NCBI GenBank assembly: GCA_018261815.1
Contig: JAGTRL010000003.1
Location: 1-41,703 of the forward strand
Source of the DNA: Pseudomonadota bacterium
GTDB lineage: Bacteria > Pseudomonadota > Gammaproteobacteria > Burkholderiales > Burkholderiaceae_C
Length of the DNA stretch: 41,703 bases
Reading direction: 5' to 3'
In this document: piece after piece, positions 1-8,907 of the stretch
Layout of the letters: every line of letters starts with the position of its first letter
Position numbering within the stretch: position 1 is the stretch's first letter
Program-made: the position numbers and the translations under genes
Notes under the pieces: generated by a model
Databases searched by the model: none
What the model was told of the DNA's origin: nothing
The model's input: only the letters and a program-made list of their open reading frames with translations

Positions 1-249
1 GACACCAGCAACCCCTTCATCGCGCGCGAGATCCCGGCCGCCGACGAGAGCTTCGTCGTCATCCGCTTCGCCAACCCCAAGGGCATCGACTTCCCCTACC
101 TGCTGAACATGATCGGTGATTCGTTCATGTCGCGGGCCAACACCATCGTCGTGCCCGGCGGCAAGATGGAGCTGTCGATGCAGCTGATCTTCACGCCCTT
201 CATCTGGCGCATGATGGAACGGCGCAAGCGCGCCCAGGGAGCGCTCTGA
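1..249 (+). CDS. cbbP: Phosphoribulokinase, C-terminal 82 residues (5' end outside window)
   Basis: This is the end of a gene entering from the left edge; the frame is open from base 1 and stops at TGA 247-249. The visible C-terminus, with segments such as [14 protein letters not shown] and a basic tail, matches my recollection of class I bacterial phosphoribulokinase, which phosphorylates ribulose-5-phosphate to the RuBisCO substrate ribulose-1,5-bisphosphate. The P-loop and catalytic residues lie outside the window. The stop overlaps the transketolase ATG by one base (TGATG), so the two are probably translationally coupled, and the order cbbP-cbbT-cbbY is typical of proteobacterial Calvin-cycle operons. 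Identification rests on the tail and on the context. Confidence 0.85.
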   Translation, partial: DTSNPFIAREIPAADESFVVIRFANPKGIDFPYLLNMIGDSFMSRANTIVVPGGKMELSMQLIFTPFIWRMMERRKRAQGAL

Positions 250-2264
250 TGGCATCGACCTCCAACGACAAGGTTCTGCGCGGCGGCAGCGGGCCCACCG
301 ACGCACGCGCCAACGCGCTGCGCGCGCTGGCCATGGACGCGGTGCAGCAGGCCAACTCCGGCCACCCGGGCGCGCCGATGGGCATGGCCGAGATGGCGGT
401 GGCGCTGTGGACCGGCCACCTGCGCCACAACCCGGCCAACCCGCAGTGGGCCGACCGCGACCGCTTCGTGCTCAGCAACGGCCATGCGTCGATGCTGCTT
501 TATGCGTTGCTGCACCTGAGCGGCTACGAGCTGCCCATCGAGGAGATCAAGCGCTTCCGCAAGCTGCACAGCAAGACGCCGGGGCATCCGGAATCGGACC
601 TGACGCCGGGTGTCGAGACCACCACCGGCCCGCTCGGCCAGGGCTTCAGCAACGCGGTCGGCTTCGCGCTGGCCGAAAAGATGCTGGCCAAGGAGTTCAA
701 CCGCCCGGGCCACACCATCGTCGACCACCGCAGCTTCGTCTTCCTTGGCGACGGCTGCCTGATGGAAGGCATCAGCCATGAGGCCGCCTCGCTGGCCGGC
801 GTGTGGGGCCTGAACAAGCTGATCGCGCTTTACGACGACAACGGCATCAGCATCGACGGCGCGGTGCAGGGCTGGTTCCGCGACGACACGCCCGCGCGTT
901 TTCGTGCCTATGGATGGAACGTCATCGGACCGATCGACGGCCACGATGTGTTGGCGGTCGGCCAGGCCATCGCGATGGCCAAGGCCAGCGCCGAGAGGCC
1001 GACGCTGATCGTCTGCCACACCACCATCGGCCGCGGCTCGCCCGGCCGTGCCGGCACCGCCAAGGCCCATGGCGAACCGCTCGGTACCGAGGAGATCGCC
1101 CGGACGCGCGAGGCGCTCGGCTGGGCCGCGGCGCCCTTCGAGGTGCCCGACAACCTGCGTGCACTTTGGGACGCGCGCGAACTGGGCAAGACGCGCGAGG
1201 CCGAATGGACTGCGCGCCTGGCGGCCTACCGGGCCGCGCACCCGGCGCTGGCCGCCGAATTCGAGCGGCGCATGCGCGGCGACCTGCCTGCCGACTTCGA
1301 CACCACGCTGGCCGCGGCCATCGACGCCTTCGGCGCAGCACCCGAAGCCGTGGCCTCGCGCAAGGCCTCGCAGAAGGTGCTGGCTGCGCTGGCGCCCAAG
1401 GTGCCGGAGATGTTCGGCGGCAGCGCCGACCTGACCGGCTCGAACCTGACCGATTTCCCCGGCTGCGGCGATCGCCACATGAGCTACGGCGTGCGCGAGT
1501 TCGGCATGGCCGCGATCATGAACGGCGTCGCGCTGCATGCCGGCTATATCCCCTACGGCGGCACCTTCCTGACCTTCAGTGACTACAGCCGCAATGCGGT
1601 GCGCATGGCCGCGCTGATGAAGCTGCGCGTGATCCATGTCTTCACCCACGACTCCATCGGCCTGGGCGAGGACGGTCCCACGCACCAGGCGGTGGAGCAT
1701 GTGCCGTCGCTGCGGCTGATCCCGCAGCTGGATGTCTGGCGCCCGGCCGACACGATCGAAACCGCAGTGGCCTGGGGCAGCGCACTGCGGCGGCGCGACG
1801 GCCCGGCCGCGCTGGCGCTGTCGCGCCAAGTGCTGCCGGTGGTGGCCACGTCGGCGCACTCTGACGCCATCGCCCGCGGCGGCTATGTATTGTCCGACGT
1901 GCCGGCCGGCCAAGCGGCGCGCGCGGTGATCATCGGCACGGGCTCGGAGCTGCAGTTCGCGCTGCAGGCGCAGTCGCTGCTGGCGGCCGAAGGGCTGCCG
2001 GTGCGCGTGGTGTCGATGCCCTGCACCAATGTCTTCGACCGCCAGCCGGCGGAGTATCGCGACCATGTGCTGCCGCCCAAGCTGCCGGCGGTGGCGGTGG
2101 AAGCCGCCCAGCCCGACTTCTGGCGCAAGTACGTCGGCCGCGAGGGCGGTGTGGTCGGCATCGCCAGCTTCGGCGAGTCGGCGCCGGCGGCCGACCTGTA
2201 CAAGCATTTCGGCATCGGCGCCGAGCATGTGGCGGCCGAGGTGCGCCGGTGCTGCGTGCGCTGA
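249..2264 (+). CDS. cbbT: Transketolase (Calvin-cycle type)
   Basis: A 671-residue protein of normal transketolase length. It transfers two-carbon ketol units between sugar phosphates using thiamine diphosphate, here probably to regenerate ribulose-5-phosphate in the Calvin cycle and also in the pentose phosphate pathway. The N-terminal substrate region SGHPGAPMG is present. The ThDP/Mg motif starts at GDG 167-169 and ends at the Asn of DDN 196-198. The pyrimidine-binding and C-terminal domains follow in order (EDGPTHQ near residue 475). The ATG start overlaps the cbbP stop, and the end overlaps the GTG of cbbY by 16 bases. If the organism has only one transketolase it would conventionally be named tkt. 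Confidence 0.95.
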   Translation: MASTSNDKVLRGGSGPTDARANALRALAMDAVQQANSGHPGAPMGMAEMAVALWTGHLRHNPANPQWADRDRFVLSNGHASMLLYALLHLSGYELPIEEIKRFRKLHSKTPGHPESDLTPGVETTTGPLGQGFSNAVGFALAEKMLAKEFNRPGHTIVDHRSFVFLGDGCLMEGISHEAASLAGVWGLNKLIALYDDNGISIDGAVQGWFRDDTPARFRAYGWNVIGPIDGHDVLAVGQAIAMAKASAERPTLIVCHTTIGRGSPGRAGTAKAHGEPLGTEEIARTREALGWAAAPFEVPDNLRALWDARELGKTREAEWTARLAAYRAAHPALAAEFERRMRGDLPADFDTTLAAAIDAFGAAPEAVASRKASQKVLAALAPKVPEMFGGSADLTGSNLTDFPGCGDRHMSYGVREFGMAAIMNGVALHAGYIPYGGTFLTFSDYSRNAVRMAALMKLRVIHVFTHDSIGLGEDGPTHQAVEHVPSLRLIPQLDVWRPADTIETAVAWGSALRRRDGPAALALSRQVLPVVATSAHSDAIARGGYVLSDVPAGQAARAVIIGTGSELQFALQAQSLLAAEGLPVRVVSMPCTNVFDRQPAEYRDHVLPPKLPAVAVEAAQPDFWRKYVGREGGVVGIASFGESAPAADLYKHFGIGAEHVAAEVRRCCVR

Positions 2265-2971
2265 TCTGGGACGTCGACGGCACGGTGGCCGAGACCGAGC
2301 GCGACGGCCACCGCGTCGCCTTCAACCGCGCCTTTGCCGAAGCCGGCCTGCCCTGGACCTGGGACGTGGCCGAGTACGCCGAGCTGCTGGAAGTGACCGG
2401 CGGGCGCGAACGCATCCTGGCCTACCTGCAGCGCCGCGGCGACGCGCCGGCCGGGGCGGTCGAGCGCGAGGCCCTGGCGCGCCAGCTGCACCCGCGCAAG
2501 AACGCCTTCTATGCCGAGTTGGTGGCGCAAGGCGGCATTACCGCACGCCCGGGCGTGCGGCGGCTGATGGACGAGTGCCGGGCCCAAGGCATGGCCCTGG
2601 CGATCGCCACCACCACCAGCCGGGTCAACGTGGACGCGCTGTTCGCCAGCCTGCTCGGCGGTGACTGGCAGACCTGGTTCGCCGCGGTCGTGTGCGCCGA
2701 AGACGCCCCGGACAAGAAGCCGCACCCGCAGGCCTACCGGCTGGCGTTGCAGCGCGTGGGAGTCCTGCCGCACGAGGCCTTCGCGCTGGAGGATTCGCCC
2801 AACGGCCTGATGGCGGCGCGCGCTGCCGGCATCGCCTGCGGAGTGACGCGCAGCGCCTACTTTGCCGATGCCCAATTCGACGGCGCGGCCTGGGTGCGCG
2901 ACGACCTGGATGCGCCGCCGCCGGTGACGTTGGCGATGATCGGCAGCGCGCTGTCCGGGCGCGGCGGCTGA
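2249..2971 (+). CDS. cbbY: CbbY-type HAD phosphatase (xylulose-1,5-bisphosphatase)
   Basis: A 240-residue HAD hydrolase starting at GTG 2249, inside the end of cbbT. Motif I is [10 protein letters not shown] (nucleophile Asp and acid/base Asp). A Ser/Thr-rich motif II region (IATTTS) follows, then motif III Lys in KKPHPQ and motif IV in LEDSPNG. The cap sequence with VTGGRERI closely resembles CbbY rather than a generic phosphoglycolate phosphatase. CbbY removes the RuBisCO misfire inhibitor xylulose-1,5-bisphosphate, so it fits at the end of a cbb operon. The 16-base overlap with cbbT suggests translational coupling. Phosphoglycolate phosphatase (CbbZ) is the main alternative, but the cap motif argues against it. 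Confidence 0.85.
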   Translation: MLRALIWDVDGTVAETERDGHRVAFNRAFAEAGLPWTWDVAEYAELLEVTGGRERILAYLQRRGDAPAGAVEREALARQLHPRKNAFYAELVAQGGITARPGVRRLMDECRAQGMALAIATTTSRVNVDALFASLLGGDWQTWFAAVVCAEDAPDKKPHPQAYRLALQRVGVLPHEAFALEDSPNGLMAARAAGIACGVTRSAYFADAQFDGAAWVRDDLDAPPPVTLAMIGSALSGRGG

Positions 2972-2988
2972 AGCGGCCCTTGCTCCGG

Positions 2989-3243
2989 CTACTTCAGCGA
3001 CTCGATCAGGTCGACGTATTCCTGCATCGCCTCGTTGGCCGACTTGCCCTTCATGCCCGCCCAGGCGTCGTACTTGGCGCGGCCCACCAGGTCGGTGAAG
3101 CCGGGGCGCTTGCCTTCGACGTCGCCGCTGCTGGCCTGCTTGTACAGCGCATAGATCTTCAGCAAGGTCATGTTGTCGGGCTTTTCCGGCAGCGACTTGC
3201 TCTCGGCAACGGCTTTCTCGAACTTGGCTTTCAGGCTGGCCAT
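2989..3243 (-). CDS. Acyl-CoA-binding protein
   Basis: An 84-residue protein of exactly the acyl-CoA-binding protein (ACBP) size. It carries the family signature around KPDNMTLLKIYALYKQ and the later KYDAWAGMKG segment, which form the four-helix acyl-CoA pocket. ACBPs buffer and deliver long-chain acyl-CoA in the cytosol. The ATG has a good upstream ribosome site (AGGAGA on the minus strand, about 9 bases away). It is divergent from the WS/DGAT acyltransferase across about 87 bases; that enzyme uses acyl-CoA, so a functional partnership is a reasonable inference. Confidence 0.93.
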   Translation of the reverse strand: MASLKAKFEKAVAESKSLPEKPDNMTLLKIYALYKQASSGDVEGKRPGFTDLVGRAKYDAWAGMKGKSANEAMQEYVDLIESLK

Positions 3244-3330
3244 GAATGCGTCTCCTGTGGGTGAAAATGGTCCTGGACCGCAGCCATCTTACCGAGCCGG
3301 GCAAAGAACAACCAAGCAAGGAGCAATGCG

Positions 3331-4740
3331 ATGTCCGACACCGCCGAGCGTATGAGCCGCGTGGACAACGCTTGGCTGCGCATGGACAACGACGTCAACT
3401 TGATGATGATCGTCGGTGTGTGGCTGCTGCAGCCGGCGCTGCGCTACCAGCAGGTGTGCGAGCGCATCGGGCAGCAACTGCTGCAGTACCCGCGCTTCCG
3501 ACAAAAGGTGGTGGAGGACGTGCTCGGCGCCAGCTGGGTCGACGACGAAGACTTCGACATCAAACGGCACGTGGTGCGCGAGACGCTGCCGCGCAAGCGC
3601 GGCCAGAACGAGCGCGCCGCGCTGCAGGCGCGCTGTGGCGAACTGGCCACGACGCGGCTGGACCCGGCGCACCCGCTGTGGCAGTTCCACCTGGTCGAGC
3701 ACTACGAAGGCGGCAGCGCGATCGTGGTGCGCATCCACCACTGCATCGGCGACGGCATTGCGCTGACCTCGGTGGTGCTTTCGATCACCGATGGCGGCGC
3801 GCTGCCGCCGCAGCGCAGCCACGATGCCGTGCACGATGAGGACGACTGGCTGACGACCACGCTGCTCCGGCCGCTGACCGACCTGGCGGTCAAGGCCATC
3901 GACCTGTCCGGCGAGGGCGTGTCGCGGTCCATGGACCTGGTGGCCCATCCGCAGGCCGGCACACGCGAGCTGGCGCGCACGGGCTACCGCGTAGCCACCG
4001 ACCTGGCCGCGCTGGCGCTGATGGAAGACGACTCGCCGACCCGCCTGAAGGGCAAGCCGGTGGGCCGCAAGATCGTCGCCTGGGGCGAGCCGATCCCGCT
4101 GGACGTGGTCAAGTGCATCGGCAAGGCGCTCAACGCATCGATCAACGACGTGCTGCTGTCCTGCGTGGCCGGCGCCATCGGTGACTACCTGCGCGAGATC
4201 GGCGATGACCCTTCGGGCAAAGGCATCCGAGCCATGGTGCCGGTGAACCTGCGCCCGCTGGACGAGGCCTACAAACTGGGCAACCGCTTCGGCCTCGCGC
4301 CGCTGGTGCTGCCCATCGGCATCGACAACCCGATCGAGCGGGTGTACGCGGTGCGCGCGCGCATGAGCGAGCTGAAGGGCAGCTACCAGCCGGTGCTGGC
4401 CTTCGGCGTGCTGGCCGTGGCCGGGTTGCTGAACAAGGCCGGGCAAGACGCGCTGCTCAACCTGTTCGCCAAGAAGGCCACTGCGGTGATGACCAACGTG
4501 CCCGGCCCGACGCAGCTGCTCGAGTTCTGCGGGTCGACGCTGCGCCAGAGCATCTTCTGGGTGCCGCAGTCGGGCAACGTGGCGGTGGGCGTGAGCATCT
4601 TCTCCTATGGCGGCGGCGTGCAGTTCGCGTTGATCACCGACTGCAAGCTGTGCCCCGCGCCGCAGCAGATCATCGACCGCTTTGCGCCGGAGTTGGAGAA
4701 GCTACTGTGGGTGACTCTGATGCTGCCCTGGGCTGCATAG
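3331..4740 (+). CDS. Wax ester synthase/diacylglycerol O-acyltransferase (WS/DGAT) family protein
   Basis: A 469-residue protein with the catalytic acyltransferase motif HHCIGDG at 136-142 (HHxxxDG). The C-terminal domain carries the conserved TNVPGP segment around 388-393. The family esterifies acyl-CoA with fatty alcohols or diacylglycerol to make wax esters or triacylglycerol storage lipid at the membrane surface. The ATG at 3331 has AAGGAG at 3318-3323, seven bases upstream; the ATG at 3326 is out of frame. The gene converges on the TetR gene with only nine bases between the stops, and the ACBP gene lies on its other side. Substrate preference cannot be read from the sequence. Confidence 0.9.
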   Translation: MSDTAERMSRVDNAWLRMDNDVNLMMIVGVWLLQPALRYQQVCERIGQQLLQYPRFRQKVVEDVLGASWVDDEDFDIKRHVVRETLPRKRGQNERAALQARCGELATTRLDPAHPLWQFHLVEHYEGGSAIVVRIHHCIGDGIALTSVVLSITDGGALPPQRSHDAVHDEDDWLTTTLLRPLTDLAVKAIDLSGEGVSRSMDLVAHPQAGTRELARTGYRVATDLAALALMEDDSPTRLKGKPVGRKIVAWGEPIPLDVVKCIGKALNASINDVLLSCVAGAIGDYLREIGDDPSGKGIRAMVPVNLRPLDEAYKLGNRFGLAPLVLPIGIDNPIERVYAVRARMSELKGSYQPVLAFGVLAVAGLLNKAGQDALLNLFAKKATAVMTNVPGPTQLLEFCGSTLRQSIFWVPQSGNVAVGVSIFSYGGGVQFALITDCKLCPAPQQIIDRFAPELEKLLWVTLMLPWAA

Positions 4741-4749
4741 TGCGACGCA

Positions 4750-5409
4750 TCAGCCGGCGCTGACGTACTCGCCGGCCAATGTATACAGATGCTCCTGAGA
4801 GGCCGGGTCCAGGTAGGGCATGAGCAGGCACAGCACGTGGAAGGCGCCGCGGGCCAGCGCAGCGGCGGCATTCTCGGGCTCCAGCGCCTTGCGCGGGTCG
4901 CGCACGTACTCGTAACTGAGCCAATAGGTCAGCACCACGACCATCGCGTTGGCGGCGGGCTCGGCCTGGCGGCGGTCGATGCGTACCGCGCTGCCGACAG
5001 CCAGCGCATCCAGCACCTGCTGCACCGCGCGAGACTTGTTCTTCAGCACGAACTGGAAGTGCGTCTCCAGCCGGCGGTTCTTGGACAGCAGGTCGTTCAG
5101 GTCGCGGTAGAGAAATCGGTATTGCCAGATCAGCTCGAACAGCATGTGGAAGAACAGCCACGCGTCCTCGATGTTGCGCACGCCCTCGGCGGCCTGCAGC
5201 AACTCGTTCAGCGCGCGTTCGTAGCGGTCGAACAGCGAGTTGATCAGCTCGTCCTTGGCCGGGTAGTGGTAGTACAGGTTGCCGGGGCTGATGTTCAGCT
5301 CGGCCGAGATCAGCGTGGTGCTGACGTTGGGCTCGCCGAAGCGGTTGAACAACTCGAGCGTCACTTCGAGGATGCGTTCGGCAGTGCGCCGCGGTTTCTT
5401 GGTCGCCAT
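4750..5409 (-). CDS. TetR/AcrR family transcriptional regulator
   Basis: A 219-residue regulator. The N-terminal helix-turn-helix (about residues 8-55) shows the TetR_N pattern, including ISPGNLYYHYPAKDEL, whose YYHYP recognition-helix segment is typical. The C-terminal ligand domain is aromatic-rich and not diagnostic. TetR proteins usually repress adjacent genes until a small hydrophobic ligand binds. It is divergent from the ABC exporter operon across 59 bases and convergent with the WS/DGAT gene, so the exporter is the most likely target besides itself. A 13-base palindrome at 5434-5446 in the shared promoter region is a possible operator. The ligand is unknown. Confidence 0.9.
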   Translation of the reverse strand: MATKKPRRTAERILEVTLELFNRFGEPNVSTTLISAELNISPGNLYYHYPAKDELINSLFDRYERALNELLQAAEGVRNIEDAWLFFHMLFELIWQYRFLYRDLNDLLSKNRRLETHFQFVLKNKSRAVQQVLDALAVGSAVRIDRRQAEPAANAMVVVLTYWLSYEYVRDPRKALEPENAAAALARGAFHVLCLLMPYLDPASQEHLYTLAGEYVSAG

Positions 5410-5433
5410 GGTGGCGGCAATCTAGCACCAAGT

Positions 5434-5446
5434 CGGGGCCGCCCCG
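5434..5446. promoter_or_regulatory. Palindrome in the TetR/ABC divergent region, possible operator
   Basis: CGGGGCCGCCCCG is a perfect 13-base palindrome in the 59-base gap between the divergent TetR and ABC-exporter genes. It covers the position expected for the -35 element of the TACAAT promoter at 5456-5461. Binding by the neighbouring TetR protein would block that promoter. The assignment is inference, since GC-rich palindromes can arise by chance here. Confidence 0.3.
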
Positions 5447-5455
5447 TCGCCTGCC

Positions 5456-5461
5456 TACAAT
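5456..5461 (+). promoter_or_regulatory. -10-like hexamer TACAAT just upstream of the ABC ATPase start
   Basis: TACAAT matches the sigma-70 -10 consensus at five of six positions and ends seven bases before the ATG at 5469. There is no Shine-Dalgarno sequence between them. Transcription would start at or next to the start codon, giving a leaderless mRNA. No good -35 element is visible. Confidence 0.4.
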
Positions 5462-5468
5462 CTTGGCG

Positions 5469-6392
5469 ATGCCTGCGGTGTCGTTCGAGCAAGTTTCCAA
5501 GACCTTCCAGGGCCCGCGTGGCCCGCTGCGTGCGTTGGACGCGGTGCATTTCGACATCCGGCAGGGCGAGTTCTTCGGCCTGCTCGGCCCCAACGGCGCG
5601 GGCAAGACCACGCTGATCAGCATCCTGGCCGGGCTGGCGCGCGCCAGCAGCGGGCAGGTGCGCGTGATGGGCCACGACGTGGTGACCGACTATGCCGCCG
5701 CGCGCATGGCCTTGGGCATCGTGCCGCAGGAGCTGGTGTTCGACCCCTTCTTCAGCGTGCGCGAGACGCTGCGCATCCAGAGCGGCTACTTCGGGCTGCG
5801 TCACAACGACGCCTGGATCGACGAGCTGCTGGACGAGCTCGGCCTGGCAGACAAGGCCGGCGCGAACATGCGCCAGCTGTCCGGCGGCATGAAGCGGCGC
5901 GTGCTGGTGGCGCAGGCGCTGGTGCACCGCCCGCCGGTGATCGTGCTCGACGAGCCCACCGCCGGCGTCGACGTGGAACTGCGCCAGACGCTGTGGCAGT
6001 TCATCGCCGGGCTCAACCGCGAAGGTCACACCGTGCTGCTGACCACGCACTACCTGGAAGAGGCCGAGGCACTGTGCTCGCGCATCGCCATGCTCAAGCA
6101 GGGCCGCGTGGTCGCGCTGGACCGCACCGCCAACCTTTTGGCCGGCACGGCCAGCACGATGCTGCGCTTCAAGACCGACCAGCCGCTGCCCGCGGCGCTG
6201 GCCGCGCAGGCGCGGGTCACCGGCCGCATCGTGCAGCTGAAGGCGCACGACGCGGCCGAGGTCGAGACGCTGCTGGCCGCGCTGCGCGCTGCCGGCGTGA
6301 AGATCGAGGACCTGGAGATCGGCCGTGCCGACCTGGAAGACGTGTTCCTGGAGATCATGCAGGGCGCGCCCGCCATCGAGGCCATGGCATGA
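5469..6392 (+). CDS. ABC transporter ATP-binding protein (ABC-2/drug-export type)
   Basis: A 307-residue ATPase with Walker A GPNGAGKTT at 40-48, Q-loop (VPQ), signature LSGGM at 137-141, Walker B VIVLDEP at 157-163 and the switch His in LLTTHYLEEAE. The C-terminal 80 residues resemble the extension of DrrA/NodI/CcmA-type exporters. It powers the permease encoded immediately downstream, whose ATG overlaps this stop (ATGA). I start it at ATG 5469 (MPAVSFEQ) rather than the TTG six bases upstream. In Burkholderiales this pair commonly precedes bolA-murA; the substrate is unknown, though an envelope lipid or export role is plausible from the location. Confidence 0.93.
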   Translation: MPAVSFEQVSKTFQGPRGPLRALDAVHFDIRQGEFFGLLGPNGAGKTTLISILAGLARASSGQVRVMGHDVVTDYAAARMALGIVPQELVFDPFFSVRETLRIQSGYFGLRHNDAWIDELLDELGLADKAGANMRQLSGGMKRRVLVAQALVHRPPVIVLDEPTAGVDVELRQTLWQFIAGLNREGHTVLLTTHYLEEAEALCSRIAMLKQGRVVALDRTANLLAGTASTMLRFKTDQPLPAALAAQARVTGRIVQLKAHDAAEVETLLAALRAAGVKIEDLEIGRADLEDVFLEIMQGAPAIEAMA

Positions 6393-7162
6393 CAGCGCGC
6401 CACCCGTTGCGCGGCGTGCGCACGCTGCTCTACAAGGAAGTGCTGCGCTTCTGGAAGGTGGGCTTCCAGACCGTGGCCGCGCCGGTGCTGACCGCGGTGA
6501 TGTACCTGCTGATCTTCGGCCATGTGCTGTCGGACAAGGTGCAGGTCTTCGACAACGTCGGCTATACCCGCTTCCTTATTCCCGGGCTGGTGATGATGAG
6601 CGTGCTGCAGAACAGCTTTGCCAACAGCAGCAGCTCGCTGGTGCAGAGCAAGATCACCGGCAACCTGGTGTTCCTGCTGGTCACGCCGCTATCGCACTGG
6701 GCCTGGTTCACGGCCTACGTGGGCGCGTCGATGGTGCGCGGGCTGAGCGTGGGCCTGGGCGTGTTCGCGGTCACCGCCTGGTTCTCGCCGCCGGGGCTGG
6801 CGCAGCCGCTGTGGATCCTGGCCTTCGCGCTGCTCGGGGCTGGCATGCTCGGCGCCTTGGGCTTGATCGCCGGGTTGTGGGCCGACAAGTTCGACCAGAT
6901 GGCGGCCTTCCAGAACTTCATCATCATGCCGATGACCTTCCTGTCCGGCGTGTTCTATTCGGTGCACTCGCTGCCCGAGTTCTGGAACCGTATCAGCCAC
7001 CTGAACCCCTTCTTCTACATGATCGACGGCTTCCGCCGCGGCTTCTTCGGCGTCAGCGATGTCTCGCCCTGGCTCAGCCTGGGCGTGGTCGGCGGCAGCT
7101 TCCTGCTCGTGTCGGCCGTCGCGCTGCGGCTGCTGAAGACCGGCTACAAGCTGCGCCACTGA
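6389..7162 (+). CDS. ABC-2 type transporter permease
   Basis: A 257-residue integral membrane protein with about six hydrophobic segments. It has the ABC-2 permease hallmark LNPFFYMIDGFRRGFFG near residues 206-222, where the LNP and YxxxGFR elements are conserved in the DrrB/NodJ group. It forms the membrane channel for the upstream ATPase, with the ATGA overlap giving tight stoichiometric coupling. The start at ATG 6389 gives the usual family length. Two small inverted repeats follow the stop (7175-7190 and 7210-7228) but neither has a T-tract. Confidence 0.92.
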   Translation: MTARHPLRGVRTLLYKEVLRFWKVGFQTVAAPVLTAVMYLLIFGHVLSDKVQVFDNVGYTRFLIPGLVMMSVLQNSFANSSSSLVQSKITGNLVFLLVTPLSHWAWFTAYVGASMVRGLSVGLGVFAVTAWFSPPGLAQPLWILAFALLGAGMLGALGLIAGLWADKFDQMAAFQNFIIMPMTFLSGVFYSVHSLPEFWNRISHLNPFFYMIDGFRRGFFGVSDVSPWLSLGVVGGSFLLVSAVALRLLKTGYKLRH

Positions 7163-7259
7163 GCCCGCACGACGTTCGCCGGAAGGCGAAGGTCGGCTGG
7201 CGAAGGATCGGGCGCGATACAGGCGCCCGGGCTGAAGCTCGGCGATAATCGCGTTCATC

Positions 7260-7541
7260 ATGTCGGATCCGACCCCCCACCAGGTGCGCGAATTCATCGC
7301 CGCAGGCCTGCCCTGCGAACACCTCGAGGTCGAGGGCGACGGCCGGCATTTCTTCGCCACCATCGTCTCCACGGCCTTCGACGGGCGCTCGCGCGTGGCG
7401 CGGCACCAGCAGGTCTACACGGCGCTGGGCGATAGAATGCGCGAGCAGATTCACGCGCTGTCGATGAAGACCTTCACCCCTGCCGAATGGGCCGCGTCAG
7501 GCGCGGCCGGGCAGTCGACGCCCGTCCACCACCCCCGTTGA
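7260..7541 (+). CDS. BolA/IbaG family protein
   Basis: A 93-residue BolA-like protein. It contains the GDGRHFFATIVSTAFDG core and the invariant-type His in SRVARHQQVY, with LGDRMREQIHALSMKTFTP after it. BolA/IbaG proteins form [2Fe-2S] complexes with monothiol glutaredoxins and are linked to envelope homeostasis. The position directly upstream of murA and downstream of an ABC transporter mirrors the ibaG-murA arrangement of other proteobacteria. The ATG at 7260 lacks a Shine-Dalgarno sequence, and a GATAAT hexamer lies at 7244-7249, suggesting a very short or absent leader. The last 15 residues are non-conserved. Confidence 0.9.
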   Translation: MSDPTPHQVREFIAAGLPCEHLEVEGDGRHFFATIVSTAFDGRSRVARHQQVYTALGDRMREQIHALSMKTFTPAEWAASGAAGQSTPVHHPR

Positions 7542-7641
7542 CACGGCCCGCGGTGCGCTGCGGGTGGCCTCAAGCCGTCGCCGCTGCGCCGACGCTTCCA
7601 GGGCCCCCTCTGTGCGCTGGCGAGCCTGAGCCACAGCCATC

Positions 7642-8907
7642 ATGGACAAACTTCTCATCCGCGGCGGCCGCCCCCTGAAGGGCGAGGTGCAGATTTCCGG
7701 CGCGAAGAATGCCGCCCTGCCGCAGCTGTGCGCCGCGTTGCTGACGGCCGAGCCGGTGACGCTGCACAACGTGCCGCAGTTGCAGGACGTGGCCACGATG
7801 CTGAAGCTGCTGCGCCACATGGGCGCGTCGGCCGAACGCCATGCCGAGCGGCCCAACGAGTTGCGCATCGATGCCGCGCACATCGGCGCACCCGAGGCGC
7901 CCTACGATCTGGTCAAGACCATGCGCGCCACCATCATGGTGTTGGGCCCGCTGCTGGCGCGTTTTGGCGCCACGCGCGTGTCGCTGCCCGGCGGCTGTGC
8001 CATCGGCTCGCGGCCGGTGGACCAGCACATCAAGGGCCTGCAGCTGATGGGCGCCGACGTCGCGGTGGAACACGGCTACATCGTTGCCCGTGCGCAGCGC
8101 CTGAAGGGCGCGCGCATCAGCACCGACATGATCACCGTCACCGGCACCGAGAACCTGCTGATGGCGGCGACCCTGGCCGAAGGCGAAACGGTGCTGGAAA
8201 ACGCGGCGCAGGAACCCGAGGTCGTCGACCTGGCGGAACTGCTGATCCGCATGGGCGCACGCATCGAAGGCCATGGCGGCAGCCGCATCCGCATCGAAGG
8301 CGTGCAGCGGCTGCATGCACCCGAAGGCGGGCACCGCGTCATTCCCGACCGCATCGAGGCCGGCACCTTCCTGTGCGCGGTGGCGGCGGCCGGCGGCGAG
8401 GTGCTGCTCAAGGACGTGCGCGCCGACCACCTGGAGGTGGTCATCGACAAGCTGCGCGAGGCCGGCACCGAGATCGAATGCGGCGAGAACTGGATCCGCG
8501 TGCGTGCTGCCGGCCGGCCGCGTGCGGTGAGCATCCGCACCAGCGAGTACCCGCTGTTCCCGACCGACATGCAGGCGCAGTTCATGGCCGTGAACATCAT
8601 CGCCGAGGGCACGGCGCGAGTCACCGAGACCATCTTCGAGAATCGCTTCATGCACGTCAATGAGATGCTGCGCCTGGGCGCCAGCATCGAGGTCGACGGC
8701 CACACGGCCGTGGTGCACGGCGTGCCACGGCTGTCCGGCGCCACGGTGATGGCCACCGACCTGCGCGCCTCGGCCAGCCTGGTGATCGCCGGCCTGGTGG
8801 CCGAGGGCGACACGGTGGTCGACCGCATATACCACCTGGACCGCGGCTACGACCGCATGGAAGCCAAGCTGCGCCGCATCGGCGCCGACATAGAAAGAAT
8901 CAAGTGA
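7642..8907 (+). CDS. murA: UDP-N-acetylglucosamine 1-carboxyvinyltransferase
   Basis: A 421-residue protein of standard MurA length. It catalyses the first committed step of peptidoglycan synthesis, transferring enolpyruvyl from PEP to UDP-GlcNAc in the cytosol. Lys22 (GAKNAALPQ) and the catalytic, fosfomycin-reactive Cys119 in [10 protein letters not shown] are present, so the enzyme should be fosfomycin-sensitive at this residue. The late motif [14 protein letters not shown], with an active-site Asp, is intact. It follows the bolA-like gene by 100 bases and overlaps hisG (GTGA). The start ATG is well placed but has only weak ribosome-site purines. Confidence 0.97.
   Translation: MDKLLIRGGRPLKGEVQISGAKNAALPQLCAALLTAEPVTLHNVPQLQDVATMLKLLRHMGASAERHAERPNELRIDAAHIGAPEAPYDLVKTMRATIMVLGPLLARFGATRVSLPGGCAIGSRPVDQHIKGLQLMGADVAVEHGYIVARAQRLKGARISTDMITVTGTENLLMAATLAEGETVLENAAQEPEVVDLAELLIRMGARIEGHGGSRIRIEGVQRLHAPEGGHRVIPDRIEAGTFLCAVAAAGGEVLLKDVRADHLEVVIDKLREAGTEIECGENWIRVRAAGRPRAVSIRTSEYPLFPTDMQAQFMAVNIIAEGTARVTETIFENRFMHVNEMLRLGASIEVDGHTAVVHGVPRLSGATVMATDLRASASLVIAGLVAEGDTVVDRIYHLDRGYDRMEAKLRRIGADIERIK

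Noticed and set aside
96-2228. Very long open frame antisense to cbbT
   Set aside because: It is Arg/His/Gly-rich with no family features and lies opposite a certain gene; such antisense frames are expected in GC-rich DNA.
7175-7228. Two hairpins between the ABC permease and the bolA-like gene considered as terminators
   Set aside because: Stems of 6 bp are not followed by a T-tract in either direction, so they are not called.
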